Shown piece after piece: positions 39,950 through 52,346 of a stretch of DNA of 58,000 bases; position 1 is the first letter of the stretch, and the number at the start of each line of letters is the position of its first letter. Origin of the DNA: Cryptomeria japonica (lineage: Eukaryota > Streptophyta > Pinopsida > Cupressales > Cupressaceae); assembly GCF_030272615.1 (NCBI RefSeq), contig NC_081411.1:42773140-42831139 (forward strand), read 5' to 3'. A program made the translations under genes and the position numbers. The notes beneath the pieces were generated by a model that was given only the letters and a program-made list of their open reading frames with translations, was not told where the DNA came from and ran no database searches.

Positions 39950-42254
39950 TCTCTTTCAACAAATTCTCATGGTCCTTTGGAGTGAAGACCAATCTCTCAT
40001 CTTGTGAATCCTTAGGCTCATTTTGTTCCTTTTCTCCCCCAAGTGGTTGCTCAGCTAGTAAACCCTATTTATTAATGTCCATGGGTTCAACCAGTGCTTG
40101 TTTCTTGAGCCTAATAAACTTCTTTTATTTCTTCTCCTCAGTCTTTCTTTGCACCGATTGCACTATAGGTTGCTCATCTTCCTAATCTAAATCAAACTCA
40201 ATATTATGAACAGTAACCTTTTATGTAGTGGGAGTAAATGTTTGCATTAACAGAGGCAATTTTGTTGATGTCGTAGCAAAAGTATGAGTGGGTGCAGACA
40301 CAGGCGTTGTCACAGGAATGGTAGTGGTTTATGTTGTGTAATTTCATCAGCTTTTACTTTCTCATCTTCTTCCTGAGCACCTTCTTCTAGCATTTGCCCA
40401 ATTGCCACCTTGACAAGATGTACTTTTGCTAACAGAACAATGCCTAGCCCTTCTCTTGTTCCAAAATCGGCGGCCTTTTTCAATAATTTAGCTTTTTCAT
40501 ATGCTCCTTAACCTGACCAAGAAGTTCCTCTGTAGTTGCTCAGGTTGGGTAGTTTCATTTGGGTTTGTGGATGTATTCTTTCTAGACCCATACCTTGTCC
40601 TACGGGCATATTCTTTATGGACCCTTGAATAAGGATTCCCGGAGGCTGATTCCTTTTGCTTCCCCTATGAAGTGCTTGGCCTAATTCTTAGACTCAACCA
40701 TTGTTTAGTTCTGTCTACAACATTCTAGGTTACTAAATCTATATTTACATCCTCCTATCCTGACCACCTTATTGGAGAGAGAGGCTTTTTTATCAATTTT
40801 CTACTCCTTATATGTTGGATCTAGTAATTTGCCATCATCCCTCAATTCTTTAGGGAGATTGGTCTCTATTTCAAAATTTCTTATTTGTGGGACTGAGAGC
40901 CTAGAATAATTTTTCTCTAACTTCAAAACTGTCTTGGAGGTTAGCCCAAAAATCCTCCAACCTTGGCTTATGCCCATCATATGCTTTTGGCATTATTTGA
41001 TTCAGTTTTTCATATGGGTCATAATACTCTTGAGAATAATTAAACTCCTTTAGATGTAGATCTTGCAGCTTTTTCTCTGTCGACTTTGCTACTTGAATTT
41101 TAGAATAAGAAAAATAACCAATCGAAACAGAAAAATCAACACCTGTCTTGTGTTTTGAGGATAACAAAGATTGTAGCCCAAGCATCTTCTTGACATACTC
41201 TAAGAGTATTATTCTGTCATTATAGTATTTGGGGATTAGCAAGGGGTTCCCTGTGAATCAACTAACCCTGATGAACCAACATGCCCATTCCTTGATTATT
41301 GCCATGGCCTCTGGGCTTATTCTGTACCCTGTATCACCTGTGAGTTTTATTATAACAGGGAAAAGGAAAACATCATTTATTCTTTTGAAATGTGTCTTTG
41401 AGTTGCTAATAGGGAGTTGAGTATAATACTCCCACACCTTCTTTTGTCCCTCTTCATCTCCGAGTTGGCCTTCTATTTGTAATCCTGGAAATTTGCCTGC
41501 TCGATACCCAGATAACATATGAGGTGAAGAAGAATTTCTTTGTTCTATGCATATCAACCAATTACTTATGTATGTTGTTTGATAAGATTTGAGCCCAAGC
41601 AAAGTATCATTTCCAAATCAGAATAGTTGTCATCAATTGGAACATCCAAGGATGGAAATGTCAGCAATCTGACTTGCCAAAGGCCTTGCTCAGCATGATG
41701 ATTAGATCTCATTGAGTTTCCTTGAAATCTACTTTCAAAATATCTGTGGCCTTTAGTCTTATCTTCCTTTCCTCCTCTAACCAATTTTCATTCATGTGCC
41801 TGTTGCATGAAGCAGTATCCCTATTCCACACTTCAACAACTTCTTCCTTAGTTGTTAGGAGGACTTCATCTCTTGTAGGGATGCCAAACACAAACCCTAG
41901 TATATCAGCAGATAGATCAATCACTGTCCTTCCTTGGGCATCAGTGCATTTTTTAGTGTCTGTGTTATAGAATTGTGCCACAGTCATAATGAACTCCGAT
42001 GCTTGGACACATTGAGGGAAAATAGTTGCTTCTACCAGCCTTGACCTTGTGATTCTCCTTAGAGGGGCCTCTAGTCTTGGTCTGTCCATTTGTGTCTTGA
42101 TATCCTCCAATTCAATGTGTCCCACTTTTGTATCTATTACCCATTTGATTTGATCGTCTAGTTTAGAAACATAGACTTGCCCTTGATAATCATACTTCAT
42201 GGTTATGGGGAGTTTGTCTAGTTCCTTGACTCTCTTATTGGAGGTTGGGTCCAT
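39950..42254 (-). pseudogene. Decayed ORF of unrecognised family
   Basis: Minus strand. The start ATG at 42252-42254 opens 181 codons (to 41709) with MDPTSNKRVKELDKL, then RPRLEAPLRRITRSRL and ADILGFVFGIPTRDEV. After a frame change the reading continues in another frame from 41602 to 40901 with one stop at 41258-41260 (phrases WLICIEQRNSSSPHML, ISPEAMAIIKEWACWFI, YDPYEKLNQIMPKAY). Acidic and Lys/Pro/Gln-rich coding-like text carries on to about 39950, where element F cuts it. The LGFVFGIPT stretch is loosely like plant mobile-domain or 'putative plant transposon protein' sequences, but I cannot assign it. No RT, transposase or zinc-knuckle motif is visible. A pyrimidine-rich CTTCTTGCAG lies about 15 nt before the ATG and could be a 3' splice site. 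Confidence 0.55.
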
Positions 42255-42324
42255 CTAATTTCTTTGATCTGCAAGAAGGAACCACAAATTAACCCATTGC
42301 ATAATAAAAAAACATCAATAATAT

Positions 42325-43445
42325 CACCCACTTTGGGACTCCAAAGTTTCAAGGTGAGTACAAGCTTAAAACAATAAAGCTTGAAACTCCGGGGTGGATG
42401 GGGTTACCATGGCTCATTTAAGACTTTGGGGTTCCAAAGTCCTAGGGTAGTTCAAGTGAAGGAGCAAAAGATGTTCTAGAACTCCGGAGATCTGGAGCTC
42501 CGGGGTTAAGGGCAGTTCATCAACAAGGGTGGTCTCGGAACTCTGGGGATCCAAAGTTCTGGCGTGAAGGCATGGTCAAACAGGAACAACCTTGGGACTT
42601 CGGGGTTTCGAGGTTCTGGGGTGAAATAGGACTGCAAAGCTCGGAACTCCGGGGTTTCGGGATGGCGAAAACCTAGGGCATGCTAAAAAAAAGAAAACAA
42701 GCAAAAAAAAATAAAAAATCTAAGCTATAACACTAGAAAATCTAAAAATGAAAAACACAAAAGGGAAGAATAATGCACCAATCTGGTGGAAGAAAACCCT
42801 TGAAAACTCAGCAACACGGAGGTGCAAAGTCGAGAGGCAAAGCTAGGAGGTTAGAAAACTTGAATGCACAAATGAGCTAAAAAAGGTTCATTTCCTCTAT
42901 TTATACCCCCCCTAATACTCCATCTATATGGTTGCTTTAAACACGACCTCGGGAGTCCAGGGTTCCGAACTTCTGAGGTCAAAAACAAGTAGAGCAAAAA
43001 CACACCTCAAAACTCCAAGGTTCCAGACTTTCGAGGTGAAAAAAAATAGGGCACCTTGGGACTCCGAGGTTTCGGAGTTCTGAGATGAAAAAAAAAACCA
43101 AGCAAAACAACTTCGGGACTTCGGGGTTCTGAAGTTGACAAACAAACAATGAAACAAGAAGAACTTGGAATTCTGGGACTCTAGGATTCTGAGGCTTCAA
43201 CAACAACAACAAAAAAAAAAACAAGGCAAGACTTCGAGACTACGGGGTTCCGAGGTCTTGACCAACATGAGAAACAAAATCCTACCTCGTAACTCCGAGG
43301 TTCCAAGGTTCCGGGGTAGGACTTCAAAATAGGCAAAGAACACCTCAGAGTTCCGAGGTGTTAAGGCAAAAACTAAGAAAAACAAAACTAAAAAGCAAAA
43401 AGAGGGGACCAATATTTTCAAGACAAGGAAACTAATGGGGCTAGG
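42325..43445. repeat. Degenerate minisatellite of about 15 GGACTCCGGGGTTCCGAGG-type units
   Basis: Units of about 30 bp with consensus near GGACTCCGGGGTTCCGAGGT and a variable A-rich spacer recur from 42325 to 43445 at irregular spacing, on both sides of the TATA box at 42894. Each unit is partly self-complementary (GGAACC, CTCCGGAG forms). No gene here; open frames such as 42979-43457 are translations of the repeat. The stretch may be an LTR of the element that owned the pseudogene to the left: TGTTATGCCC at 43461 on the minus strand looks like an LTR start. Confidence 0.75.
42894..42905 (-). promoter_or_regulatory. Possible TATA box upstream of the unrecognised ORF
   Basis: TATAAATAGAGG on the minus strand, with a predicted transcript start at about 42870 and the ORF start at 42254. 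It is a strong match to the plant TATA consensus and lies in a non-AT-rich context (preceded by GGGGGG). Confidence 0.5.
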
Positions 43446-43559
43446 TAAGTAGGGCATAACAGGACCATCAATACATATTTGGTATCTTAGTTGGTGGACT
43501 TTGTAGTTCTCTTAAGGGGAGGGATACTTTGGTTTGGGATCCTGATCTGAAGGCCAAAT

Positions 43560-44720
43560 TTGTCCTTAGGTTATCTAAAGTTGGATAGGTAGTTGTATGG
43601 TCAAGTTGGTGTGTCTTTATGGAAGAAGGTGTGGAATCAATTCTCTTGGCCTAAATGCAACTTTTTTCTTTAGTTGGTGGTCCAAAATAAGTGCCTCATT
43701 TAGGATAATCTGCGAAAAAAGATATTTTTAAGTCCCTTTTATATGTTTTCTTTGTAAAAATAGTGAAGAGTGTATTTCACTTCTCTTCTTTTAGTGTTGT
43801 TACCCTAAGGAGATTCGCCATCTTTGGTGGGAGGTGTGTAATCATGCCCGTGTACATGCTACTTCTTTAGTTGAGTTTTGGGAGAGTGTTGGTTGACCTC
43901 ATACTAAGACCTCTTTTCTATAGGTTGCTTGGGTTATTGGTCCCACTTTTATTATCTAAAATATTTGGATAGAAATGAATTGAATGATTATTTAGAATTT
44001 GAAACTGGTTGGCATTCACATGTGGCAAAATATTGTCAACAGACTTCAAGAGACTATTTTAGCAAAATGTGATCTTTCTATGATAGTGGATTCTAGTGAT
44101 TCATCTATTATAAAGAATTTGAATATGGTTGGAAATGATTGGGTTCTCTCTATTGGTATAAGATCAAGAGAAGCTAAACATTAAATCTATAGAGATGGGC
44201 ATTGGCTTCTTCGTCTTGAGGGAGTTTTGAAAGTTAACAGTGATGGTTCTTCTAGGGAGAATCTTGGGCATGCGGGGGGATTCATGGTATTGGTAGAGGT
44301 AGTGATGGAGGTCTTGTGTTCTTTTTCTCAACTTATAAGGGACAACATTCTAATAATCTTATGGAGCTCTTGGCTATTCTCCATGCATAGAAAGAGCATG
44401 TTTCCTTGGTTGAAAGAGGATTGTTTTTAATTTTAATTCTTAAACTGTGGTTGATATGTTGAGGGAGCAACAATTGGATGGAGTTAATTGGCACTTAGCC
44501 TTGGTGGTAATGAAAATTTTGAATTTGTGTTCTTCTTTGGATCATTTTTTTTATGTCATATTCCTTGTGAATGGAATACAGTAGCAAAATTTTTGGCTAA
44601 ATGGGCCTCTAAGAACCTTGATAGGTGGGATGTGGATGATTAGGGGCTCTTGTCCCCAATGTACTTGGAGACTTTGGAGAAGTTAATTGTGGAAGACAAG
44701 ACTATGTAGCTATTCCTTCT
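43560..44720 (+). pseudogene. 3' remnant of a plant LINE (zinc-binding and RNase H region)
   Basis: Plus strand, several frames. About 43610-43900 recalls the zf-RVT (RT zinc-binding) region with KVWNQFSWPKCNFF and, later, HLWWEVCNHA. About 44220-44420 has the RNase H start VLKVNSDGSSRENLGHAGG, with the first catalytic Asp. Many stops and shifts. Downstream to about 44850 it reads like a LINE 3' end without a clear poly(A). This is an independent, older LINE on the opposite strand from G and H. The 5' portion is missing. Confidence 0.65.
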
Positions 44721-44859
44721 ATGGGGTTCATTTTGAAACCTTTTCTTGTTTTTTGGTTGTCCTTGGTTGGGCCTATAGCCTTTTGCATTGTACTCTTTTA
44801 TTTGACTTGATTAAATTTTTACCCCTTCTTTCAATTAAACAATAATAATTTTCATTATT

Positions 44860-46617
44860 TTAGAAAATTTATTTTGAATTTAAATGTTAGATTATATCTT
44901 GTTTTTTTTGTTGTTCATTTATATGTTTATAAATTATAATTTTTATTTATAAACATTTATTTTAAATAAAATTTTATATGTGATATATTTTTCAATAATA
45001 AATAAATTTATAAATCTACAAATTTCTTTCATCAATTTAACAAGTTTTCTATCATTTATCAATCATATGAAATTTTTTCTTTTATCAATTTAACTAATTG
45101 AGTGCCATTTGTCAAACATCTAAAGTATTTACAATATAAAATATTAAATTGAATATGCAAATTGAAAATTTAGGAATAGTTGTTTTCATAAGTTTTGGAG
45201 GTTGAGATTTTAAACTTAAACTACACTATAAAATAAATATGACCTCAACTTAAAACACTATTTAAAAATTTGAACAAAGCCCATTGAATTTAAATCGGCT
45301 AAATTTAATTAAGATAACATAAAATATTGAATTGAAAATGCAAATTAATAAAGTCTATGAATAGTCACTTTCATAAAATTTTGAATTTAAAATTTAAAAT
45401 TTATGCTTCCCTACAAAATTAATAAGACCCACTTCTTAAAAAATCAAAACAAAACTCATTTTAATCTAATTATGGAGTTACAAATCTCTCCCATCAATTT
45501 AACAAATTTATTTTTTATCATTTATCAATTATCTGAAATTTTTACATTCTATATAATTATTTTTTTATGATTTATATAAAATAATTAATTAAATATGCAA
45601 ACTAATAAAATTTATAAACAACCACTTCCATAAATTTTGTTAATTTTTAATGTTAAATATAAATTCTACTACAAAAATTAATAAGACCCTCATTTTAAAA
45701 TACTTCTTAAAAGTCTGAAAACAAATCTACTGAATATAATAATTAGGTCACAAATTTCGTCATTTGTTAATCATCTACACTTTATACAATTTTTTTAATG
45801 ATTGTATTCATAAGATATTGAATTGAATAAGTAAATTGATAATATTTATGAACAGTTAGCTTAAAATTTTAAATTTTAAATAAACTATAGAATTACTAAA
45901 ACTTTCACTATATGGGGATTCGGTCACATGATAACCCCCTCCTCTTCCTCTAGCCTCCGTAAAAGTAATGGATTGATCACCTTACGAATGGATCAGTATG
46001 TCGTCCGACAAGAGAAAAAACCCACCCTGCATCCAACCTCCTGCGATCTCGTTCAATCAATCAAACAATTCCTAATTAAATTGATCAGCTTTCTAGCCCT
46101 TCAGATCTTTAAAAATCTCAACAAAACCTACTAAATTTAACAAATTTTGTGTCACTTATGGGTCATTGAAATTTTTATATTCTATATAGTTATTTTAATA
46201 ATTTTGTAGTTCCCATGGAGGGGCTTAAGGAAGATGTTGTTTCTCTAAATGTTTTTGCCCGAATTCATTTGGTTTAGTAGAAAATCAAATAAACAAAGTG
46301 GGAGACTAAAAAAAGGAAATCAAATCAACATGTAAAGACCGCTTTTTTTCTATCAAAAGATTCCAAATAATCCAAAAAAAGACTCCCTCCTGATGTCCTT
46401 TATTTTAAAAATAGAAACTTCAACCCCCATAGAATTCTTGCCTAATAAAAACCTTCACTTTAGAATAGTTCTTAAAAAATCAAAACAAAATCCATTGAAG
46501 TTACAAATTTTCCCACCCACTAAATTTAATTATGGGGTTACAAAATTTAACTTCAGAAAAATCGAAACAAAATCCATTTCTTCCACCCACTGAATTTAAT
46601 TATGGGATTACATGAAG
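44860..46617. repeat. AT-rich degenerate repeat array
   Basis: Phrases such as CATCAATTTAACAARTTT, ATTTATCAATYAT and ACTTYCATAAAATTTTG recur at irregular 185-255 bp spacing (for example near 45174, 45358, 45612, 45848), with poor conservation. The same phrases appear at 53106-53388, so LINE G was inserted inside the array. No genes. Confidence 0.7.
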
Positions 46618-46632
46618 TTTTTTTTTTTTTTT

Positions 46633-48123
46633 GATAAAAGTGGATAAACCATTGAAATATATTAATAATAATAATAATTATTATTATTTTTACAGTGTTT
46701 GGTTCAAAGAGCACTGAAGGGAAATAACTAGTAAGTAAACCATTCAATATTGCTCAAGTAACACAAGCCTATCTACCCATTACAATAAGCCCATAGGCAC
46801 AATCCATCCAAAAACCCATCCCAATTACATACCAAGCCTCATTAGATATAAAGGAAGTTGCCAAAGAAGACATACAAGATAAAACTGTATCCTTCCAAAA
46901 AACCAAAAGATCAGCCAATAATTCGGAGCTGGACCACCCCTGTTTATGAAACACAATTCTCCAAACCACTAATTAGAATGATACTAAAGAGAAGAAGAGA
47001 GATCATTATCAGAGATCCTGCCAATACAAACATTGTGAGCAAACATAATAAAACCCAAAGAAGGAGAAGGAGAGGATGTTGAAGACCTTGAGGCACTAGA
47101 ATAAAGCCAAACCACAGAAATGCCCACAAAAGCAACCAAGAAAAGATCAACAAGATGAGAAGCCATCTCATATACCAAACAATCTGCAAATTTCAATCTC
47201 TTAAAGACAACCACCATCCTCCAAACCTAACCAAGAGTTTCTAGATAAAACAAAGCATCTTACCATATGATAAACGATGCCATACAAGAAAGAAACATGA
47301 GAAGGCCAATGGCAGAGCCTCGATATATACCATTCCAACAAAAAAAGCATTATGAAAACTACCAAAGCCAAACACGGGGCCTCTCCAAATGTGCAAAAAC
47401 CAACTTCATGTTTGATAAATAAGGAACTTGCAAGAGGGGAACACACTCCACATAATCATAAGCATGTAAGGAGAAACCAGGCTGGCAAAATGAAGTCACC
47501 CAATAATAATGAACCAAAGCCATGTTATAGAAACTCATCCCCCACTGATTACCCAATCAAAAGATAATAAATAAAGAAGACTCTGCCATCTCAAAGCAAT
47601 CATCATTAAACAACCCAACAAGTGAACGATAAGAAGTAAAAACAACCAAGAAATGATACCCGAGACATCCACCCCGAACTTACCACAACATGATTAGCAA
47701 ACGAAACCGCCAATCAGAAAGATATAATGACAGGAGTATGCCCACTCAAATAAAAGGTACACAACTAATGAGCACATCCCAAGCAAAGAGCTTCACAAGC
47801 CCGAGTACTCATGCTACTGCCATACTCAGGAAAACAGAATAATATCATGAGAAATAGGCAACATCAGTCCTATGAAGATCAAATACATCACAGCCAAACA
47901 GGTGATGAAAAGCCAAAGCAAATACAAAGCCAATAGGAAGGATAAAGATCACGCGAATTCAGTCTCCACACCCTCCATGCTCCATGCGGAGATACTTACC
48001 GAATATGCCATTAACAAGGGAGTTTCCATAAGGCAAACAACACCCTCCTCAATAACATATGTGAAAGAAAAACCGCACCCAGCAAGGAGTGTGAAGTAGG
48101 CTACAACCATGACCAATCTATTT
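46633..48123 (-). other. 3' region of LINE G
   Basis: About 1.5 kb between RNase H and the poly(A). A (TAA)n/(TTA)n inverted microsatellite lies at 46659-46690. Short open frames on both strands show no domain, so I call no gene. Confidence 0.55.
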
Positions 48124-48632
48124 TTAAAGGAGAATACCAATGCAAGAGGCAGGGATATCTCGGAGGGAAACCTCCAAATACTCAGCCCCTTCAACAACAA
48201 CCCTATTAGCCAAGTAGTTTTCAACAACATTTATCTCCCTATAACAATGAGATATAGTAAAGGTAGAAAAAAACTTCAACTGTGTAAGGATGCGCTCCAA
48301 CAAGTATTGAAGATGCCAAGAGACACATTTCTTAGTAGAGATTGACTGGAAGACCAACATTGAGTCCCCTTCAATGGTGATGTCCTTAATGCCCAAAGAT
48401 ATGGCAAGATCCAGACCAAAAGGTAACACTTGAAATTCAACAACATTATTGGAGCTGACACCAATATATTTACCAATAACTTTAACAGTCTTAGAATTAT
48501 GATCAAAGATGACCACCAAACCCCAGCCTTCCTCGGATTACCCTTAGCAGCCTTGTCAAAATTTAACTTGAAGAAGAATTGGGGGGGGCATCCATTTGGC
48601 CATCCTACGTTTAGCAAGTGAGGATAATCCAT
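48124..48632 (-). pseudogene. RNase H domain of LINE G
   Basis: Plant-type RNase H (RVT_3) in two frames: FKLNFDKAAKGNPRKAG holds the first Asp, then after a shift NNVVEFQ holds the Glu and EGDSMLV the second Asp. The last acidic position is lost: REINVVENYLAN aligns with RELNKLADFLAN of LINE H, where the Asp is seen. So it is broken both by frame and at the active site. Confidence 0.8.
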
Positions 48633-48846
48633 CTATTAAAGCCCCATGGGAAGGAATGACTCAAAGTGAACTCCATTTCCATGTTACCCAATTATCCCAA
48701 TGAGAGAAGGACGTCATATGCTCCAAGTTTTTATAAATGTAAGAAAGAACCACCTCAAAAAAAGAGGATTGAATCTTGTCAATAACCTCCTTAAATGAAG
48801 CAGACTTGCAATTAAAAATCCTAGAATTCCTCTCCAGCTAGATGTT

Positions 48847-49215
48847 TCAAATAACTATAGAAGGTTCCACAATCCAAATAGAGGAATAAAAAAAGGATGA
48901 GAACAACAAAGGCCAAGCCATGAAATGTGATAATAAACTAGGACTAATAGTTGAGGGCCAACCAAGCATTCCAAATAACCAATACCAACAATCCATAGCA
49001 AATGAACAATGCAAGAACACATGATCCATGGTTTCCATAAAATATCCACAAAACACACAAGGAAAAACCATAGTAATCCCAAGCCTATCCAATCTCATCC
49101 TAGTGAGAACTCTATCTTGAATTTCCAACCAATCGAAAGACCTAGCTTTAGGAAGACACACTGAATGCCAAAAGAGCTGAGAAGGCCAATGGAAGGAATA
49201 CGAGGACTGAGACAA
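48847..49215 (-). pseudogene. RT zinc-binding (zf-RVT) region of LINE G
   Basis: Landmarks FWHSVCLPKARSFDWLEIQDRVLT and CVFCGYFMETMDHVFLHC, the CX2C...HXXXXC pattern of this domain. Closely similar to 56642-56926 in LINE H. Confidence 0.8.
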
Positions 49216-49502
49216 GAATTAATATCCCTCCTTTACTGAGTAGGAACCTGAAGCACTCTTAGTCCAAACCAAAGTATCATCTTTATTTTGAAACAAAAGG
49301 GATTTTTTTGAAGCTCTACCTCAAAAGAAACTCTAAGCTCATTATCAATGGGTAGGAAAGCAATAGACTTCCATCGAGATACTAGATAAGGACCCGAGGA
49401 ATCAATAACGAAATAATCAGCAACAAAAACCTCCCAAAGATCAGAAAGAAAATCAGACAAAGGAGACCAATCCCAAATGGAAGATAATGCAGGATGACCA
49501 TT

Positions 49503-50997
49503 CTAGACTTCATCCCAAAACGGGGCCTTCTTCCCATTATGGACAACCCAAGAAAGGTGCGGAAGGATGACTGATTTACAACTAACCAGAAAATTCCAAA
49601 AAGCTGAACCTTTTGGAAGAGATGAGGTTGTGAAAATCCTTTCTTTAGGAGCCCCCCCTAAATACTTAGAAAACATAATGGATTCCCATTTACTCAATGG
49701 ATCCCTGTATAATTTCCAAACAAGTTTAGCCCCCAATGCTTTACTCTGGGATACTAAAGCCTCTATACCTACACCTCCCAGCTCTTTAAGAAAGAAAATT
49801 TATCCCAGGCCAGAAGGGGAAGCTTCTTCTTGTCCCCAATGTTATCATTCCAAAGAAAGGATCTTAGGGACACCTTGAGATCCTGAATAACTTTGGGGGG
49901 AGTTCTCAAAATAGACATCAAGTATGTAGAAATGGCATGAAGAACTGACTTAATTAGAAGAAGCTTACCTGCCAATGTGAGCCATTTATGATTCCAGGAA
50001 GAAATTTTGGAAGATGTCGCATGAACCACTTTATCCCAAAAGATGGATTTATCCGAACCAACAAAAAAAGGAATGCCTAAATACTTACAAGGCACCCACT
50101 TGAAAGCCCCAAAATTGAATAAGTCTATTCTTGACCAAGGGGGATACATTTAAAAAGAAAACCTTAGATTTCAAAACATTAACTTTCTGACCGAAAAAAG
50201 AAGAGTAACTAGTAATAATCTTCTTGATTACTCTAGCCTCTGTCAAAGAAGAAGAACCAAACAGAAGAGTATCATCCATGAAAAGACAATGAGATTGCGA
50301 AGAAGGATAACCATATATTCTAATGCCACTCCACTGACCAAATGCTCTAGCATCAGAAATGACCCTTCTTAAAGCCTCTGCCAAGAGTATAAACAAAAAA
50401 GGGGAAAGAGGGTCCCCTTGCCTAACCCCCTGAGAGGAAGAAAAAAACCCAGAAGGAGACCCATTAATCAAAACTGAAAAATCGAGCAGAAGATATGCAA
50501 GAAAAGACCCATTTAATCCAACTATGAACAAACCCAAAGTGCTTCAATACAACAACAAGATATTGTCAATTAACCCGATCATAAGCTTTAAGCATGTCAA
50601 GTTTTAGAATCATAGCCGAAGTCTTCTGTCATGAAATGGAATGCAAAATCTCATGGGCTACAATCGCACCCTCCGATGTTTCCCTACTAGGCACAAAGCC
50701 ACCTTGGTCAATGAAAACAATCTTGGGAAGGAGCCTAGCCAACCTAACCGAAATTGCCTTGGTGAAAATCTTATATAAAGTATTACAAAGAGCAATAAGG
50801 CAAAAATAAAAAAAGGAGCTAGGATTATCCACTTTAGGAATAATAGCAATAAGAGTAGTGTTAATTTCATTCAAAATAGTTATATTCCGCCTAGACTTTT
50901 CCAAGGCTAATAATATGTCATTCCCCACAAAGTCCCAACACTTTTGAAAAAATAAAGTCGTAAACCCATCCAGACCCGAGGCCTTTTTCGGATGCAT
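49503..50997 (-). pseudogene. Reverse transcriptase region of LINE G
   Basis: Minus-strand pieces in several frames: 50997-50629 starts KKASGLDGFTTLFFQKCW and has IPKVDNPSSF; LDMLKAYDRVN near 50590 holds the first catalytic Asp; 50537-50085 has GVRQGDPLSPFLF and the catalytic FMDDTLLF; 50149-49769 has WNHKWLTLAGKLLLIKSVLH; 49736-49503 has GAKLVWKLYRDPLS and LPHLSWVVHNGKK. Non-LTR RT order. Interrupted by at least one in-frame stop (near 50565) and several shifts. Confidence 0.85.
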
Positions 50998-51224
50998 GAA
51001 AATACCACCCCCCTTAACTCATCCAAAGAGAAAGGAGCCATAAGCATCGTATTATCCTCATGACTAACTAAAGGGGGGACCGAATTAACAAAGGTGTTAT
51101 CTAAGATAATAGGCTCAGCTGAGAGCAGAGACTTAAAGAAATTTACTACTTCAGAAGCAATATCATCTTCATCTGATAAACTCTTCCCATGAGAATCAAT
51201 AATACAGGATATTTTATTGCGCTA

Positions 51225-52346
51225 TCACCTTAACTTCATTGAAGAGTGAAAAAACTTGGTATTTCTATCCCCCTCTGATAACCAAAGATCCCTAGATTTT
51301 TGCCTCCAATAAGATTCTTCCCTAGCCAAAACTTCCTCCAACTGGACTTTCAGAAATTTAAGCCTATCAAAGAACAAAGAAGTCATACCCGAGATCAAAT
51401 TAATCTTATTAATTTGTTCTATTTCCTCCTGAATCCTAGCCTTTTCCACAAAAATGTTTGTAAAATGAAAAGAATTCCAACCTCTAATTTTATTTTTCAA
51501 AACAACCAATTTCTTAACTATCTGAAACATCCTTGATCCATTAACATATAGAGCAGACGACCACCATTGTTTTAATAAAGGCAAAAAAGATTGCTCCCTA
51601 AACCACATCGGCTCGAATTTGAAAGGAAGCTTCCTAGGAGCCCTATCCTCAAGAATAGAAAGCATTATAGGAAAATAATCCGACCCAGTAAAAGGTAAAA
51701 CTGAGGAAAAGAAGTCCTGACCAGAATTATACCAATTATCAAATACCAAAAACCAGTCCAATCTTTCAACAATTTGACAAAAATCTTTTCGCATATTAGT
51801 TTAGGGTAAAGGACCATTTTGAGGTTTACAATCAACTAAATTCAACTTACTGATAAAGAGGTAAAAATCAGCAATAGTATGTTTATTAGGAATGATCCTC
51901 CCAACTTTCTCTTCTAGACAAGAAATTGCATTAAAATCCCCCCCAAAAAATCAAGAAGGAATTCAACAAAGGAGAAGCAATCAAGGCTTTAAACTTTCCC
52001 AAAGCTTCCTTTCTTCCACCACCCCAACAGGGCTAAGCCAGAATTTAATATTTGATAACCTACTATTAACTAAAACAAACATCCAATTGGATGAAGAGGT
52101 AATCAAAGAGAGGTCCACAGTAGAATCTTTCCAAAGAAACACAAGCCCTCCTGAGGCCCCTAAAGAGGGAGAGGCACAAAATTTCTAGGATCTCCAAGAA
52201 GAAAATAACAAATCTATAGAAGTTAAATCTAACTTAGTTTCTTGCACCATAACAATATCATATTTCATTAAGTCCAATTGGGACTTAATCAAGCGTCTTT
52301 TGTTAAGGGCATCTAAGCCCCTAACATTCCAAGATATAATCTTCAT
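51225..52346 (-). pseudogene. AP endonuclease region of LINE G (start of ORF2)
   Basis: Minus strand from the ATG at 52346: MKIISWNVRGLDALNKR, then DIVMVQETKLD, the usual EEP endonuclease opening; GGDFNAISCLEEKVG near 51930; RLDWFLV near 51760; then a PFKFEPMW linker and SEGDRNTKFFHSSMKLR near 51230, which leads into RT. The first third carries stops (near 52190 and 51990). The endonuclease would nick target DNA in target-primed reverse transcription. Confidence 0.85.
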
